Positions 5,151 through 6,475 of a stretch of 6,475 bases of DNA are shown here, piece by piece (the stretch's first letter is position 1; every line of letters begins with the position of its first letter). The notes under the pieces were generated by a model that saw only the letters and a list, made by a program, of their open reading frames with translations, was not told where the DNA came from and made no database searches. This stretch comes from Eubacteriales bacterium. Its GTDB lineage: Bacteria; Bacillota; Clostridia; Oscillospirales; CAG-382. The DNA lies in assembly GCA_028701715.1 (NCBI GenBank), contig JAQVQF010000132.1:1-6475 (forward strand). Direction: 5' to 3'. The position numbers were made by a program, and so were the translations under genes.

Positions 5151-6475
5151 TTCTTTCCTCACTCCAGCCGCAGCCCGAGCTGCAGTAAACGGTATTTTTA
5201 TGCTTTTTCTTCAGCAGCATTGCGCCGCATACCGGACATTTTTCATCGAGAGGCATATCCCAGCAGGAAAAATCACAGTTGGGATAATCCGTACAGGAAT
5301 AAAATATCCTTTTTGTTTTGCTCTGCTTCATCACGATGCTTTTTCCGCATTTTGGGCAGGCAACGCCGGTATCCTTGGTATACGGGCGGGTGGATTTACA
5401 TTCGGGATAATTACGGCAGGCGTAAAACGGGCCGTATGTTCCCTTGCGCAGCGTCATTTCACCGCCGCATTTGGGACATTTTTCCGGACATATGACCTCG
5501 GCGGTCTCTTTTTCGCCGTCCTTTTTGTTTTCGGCGGTATTCAGCTTTTTTGTATTTTTACAGCTCGGATAATTGGGGCAGGCGGCGAATTTGCCGTATC
5601 GTCCTTCCTTAACCACCATACGCGAACCGCATTTTTCACATATTATATCGGTTTCTATCACCGGTTTTTCGTATTTTACTTTATCGAGCGCTTTATCGGC
5701 ATATTCAAGCTGCTTTTCAAAATCCTTATAAAAGTCATCTAAAACCTTAAGCCGTGTCAGGCAGCCTTCCTCCACCTTGTCGAGATCGGCCTCCATATTG
5801 GCGGTAAAATCGTAATCGATTATTTTAGGGAAGCATTCCTTCATCAATCCGGTGGTTATCCGCCCAAGCTCGGTGGGTTCAAGGAATTTACCGTTTCTCT
5901 GCACATATCCGCGCGCGGTGATGGTGGAAATCGTGGGCGTATAGGTCGAAGGACGGCCTATTCCCTTTTCCTCAAGCATTTTAATAAGCGAACCTTCCGT
6001 AAATCGGGAAGGAGGCTGGGTAAATTTCTGTTCGGAGGTTATCGTTTTCTTTTCAAGCTTTTCTCCCGTGTTCAGCTGCGGAAGCTTCACGCTGCGCTCG
6101 TCGTCCGAATCTTCTTCGATTTCACCGTAAACCGCCATGAAGCCCATGAATTTAACAGTGCGGCCGGACGCTTTGAACACATAGCCGCCGGCATTTATAT
6201 CCACATTCACGGTGTCATATTCGGCCGCTTTCATTTGGCTGGCAATAAAGCGTTCCCAGATTAGCTTATATAAACGGTATGAATCGGCGGAAAGCTTGCC
6301 TTTCACCGAATCCGGAACGATTGAAGGTTCGGAAGGCCTAATTGCCTCGTGCGCGTCCTGCGCTTCTTTTTTCGCTTTATATACATTGGGTGTTTCGGGA
6401 TAATATTTTTCCCCGTAGGTTTCGAATATAAATTGCTTTGCCGCGTCTTTCGCCTCGTCCGAAACTCTCACCGAA
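5128..6475 (-). CDS. topA: DNA topoisomerase I, C-terminal part (truncated by window edge)
   Basis: Type IA topoisomerase relaxes negative supercoils by cutting and passing single DNA strands. The window holds about the last 448 codons, and the 5' end lies beyond base 6475. The first visible residues, SVRVSDEA, are the tail of the YMRTDSVR-type active-site segment, so the catalytic tyrosine lies about five codons outside the window. Counting from the Val at 6471 as residue 1, HEAIRPS is at 41-47 and the conserved TQPPSRFTEGSLIKMLEEKG at 151-170, followed by IGRPSTYTPTI. The C-terminus carries four Cys4 zinc ribbons: Cys278/281/298/304, Cys332/335/352/358, Cys372/375/393/399, and a divergent last one, Cys412/415/430/434. 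Such ribbons contact single-stranded DNA and, in E. coli, RNA polymerase. The stop codon at 5128-5130 lies inside the start of plsX, so the two genes are probably co-transcribed. The apparent GTG start at 6471 is an internal Val codon. Confidence 0.97.
   Translation of the reverse strand, partial: SVRVSDEAKDAAKQFIFETYGEKYYPETPNVYKAKKEAQDAHEAIRPSEPSIVPDSVKGKLSADSYRLYKLIWERFIASQMKAAEYDTVNVDINAGGYVFKASGRTVKFMGFMAVYGEIEEDSDDERSVKLPQLNTGEKLEKKTITSEQKFTQPPSRFTEGSLIKMLEEKGIGRPSTYTPTISTITARGYVQRNGKFLEPTELGRITTGLMKECFPKIIDYDFTANMEADLDKVEEGCLTRLKVLDDFYKDFEKQLEYADKALDKVKYEKPVIETDIICEKCGSRMVVKEGRYGKFAACPNYPSCKNTKKLNTAENKKDGEKETAEVICPEKCPKCGGEMTLRKGTYGPFYACRNYPECKSTRPYTKDTGVACPKCGKSIVMKQSKTKRIFYSCTDYPNCDFSCWDMPLDEKCPVCGAMLLKKKHKNTVYCSSGCGWSEERIENQNNS
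5156..5160 (-). promoter_or_regulatory. Ribosome binding site deciding the plsX start
   Basis: GAGGA followed by a 5-nt spacer precedes the TTG at 5150. The alternative GTG at 5162 overlaps this element, so the two starts cannot both use it. This favours TTG as the initiation codon. Confidence 0.6.

Noticed and set aside
5122..5742. Plus-strand open frame of 206 codons, rich in Phe, Ile and Ala and membrane-like
   Set aside because: It is the antisense of the Lys- and Glu-rich zinc-ribbon part of topA, which naturally reads as Phe- and Leu-rich. topA is clearly coding here.
1..6475. Novel defence, mobile or biosynthetic system
   Set aside because: Every gene in the window is assigned to a conserved chromosomal family in a compact operon. 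No CRISPR repeats, transposase, integrase, tRNA or attachment site is visible.

Overview
All recognisable genes in this window lie on the minus strand and read from right to left in one direction. The order in transcription is topA (3' part), plsX, rnc, a radical SAM (Elp3-like) gene, a gap of about 150 bp, and smc (5' part, running off base 1). The order plsX - rnc - (radical SAM) - smc is a familiar chromosomal arrangement in Firmicutes, especially Clostridia. With the protein character (AGA/AGG as well as CGN arginine codons, TTG starts, a bacterial SMC with IFEEAAG) it suggests an anaerobic clostridial bacterium of intermediate GC, perhaps Oscillospirales or a relative. That placement is an inference from gene order and protein motifs; there is no rRNA or other marker here.

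Bases 5128-6475 hold the C-terminal two fifths or more of DNA topoisomerase I, cut by the window edge just after the active-site region and ending in four zinc ribbons. It overlaps plsX (phosphate acyltransferase of phospholipid synthesis, 4134-5150). plsX overlaps rnc (RNase III, 3415-4137) by an ATGA stop/start junction. rnc overlaps the radical SAM gene (2418-3428) by 14 bp. These four genes are so tightly packed that they are very likely co-transcribed and translationally coupled. The only real non-coding stretch is 2266-2417, which is filled with short back-to-back inverted repeats and a near-perfect 15-nt direct repeat. It is followed by smc, which starts with TTG at 2265 and remains open to base 1 (755 codons: N-terminal ATPase half, first coiled coil, hinge, start of the returning coil).

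The genes are housekeeping functions: chromosome topology (topA), membrane lipid synthesis (plsX), RNA processing (rnc), an uncharacterised radical SAM enzyme, and chromosome condensation and segregation (smc). I see no mobile element, CRISPR array, tRNA or rRNA, and no evidence for a novel multi-gene system. The items most worth a second look are the hairpin cluster before smc, an apparent 30-residue acidic insertion in the SMC head domain, a KH-like GxxG segment at the end of the radical SAM protein, and the absence of acpP between plsX and rnc.
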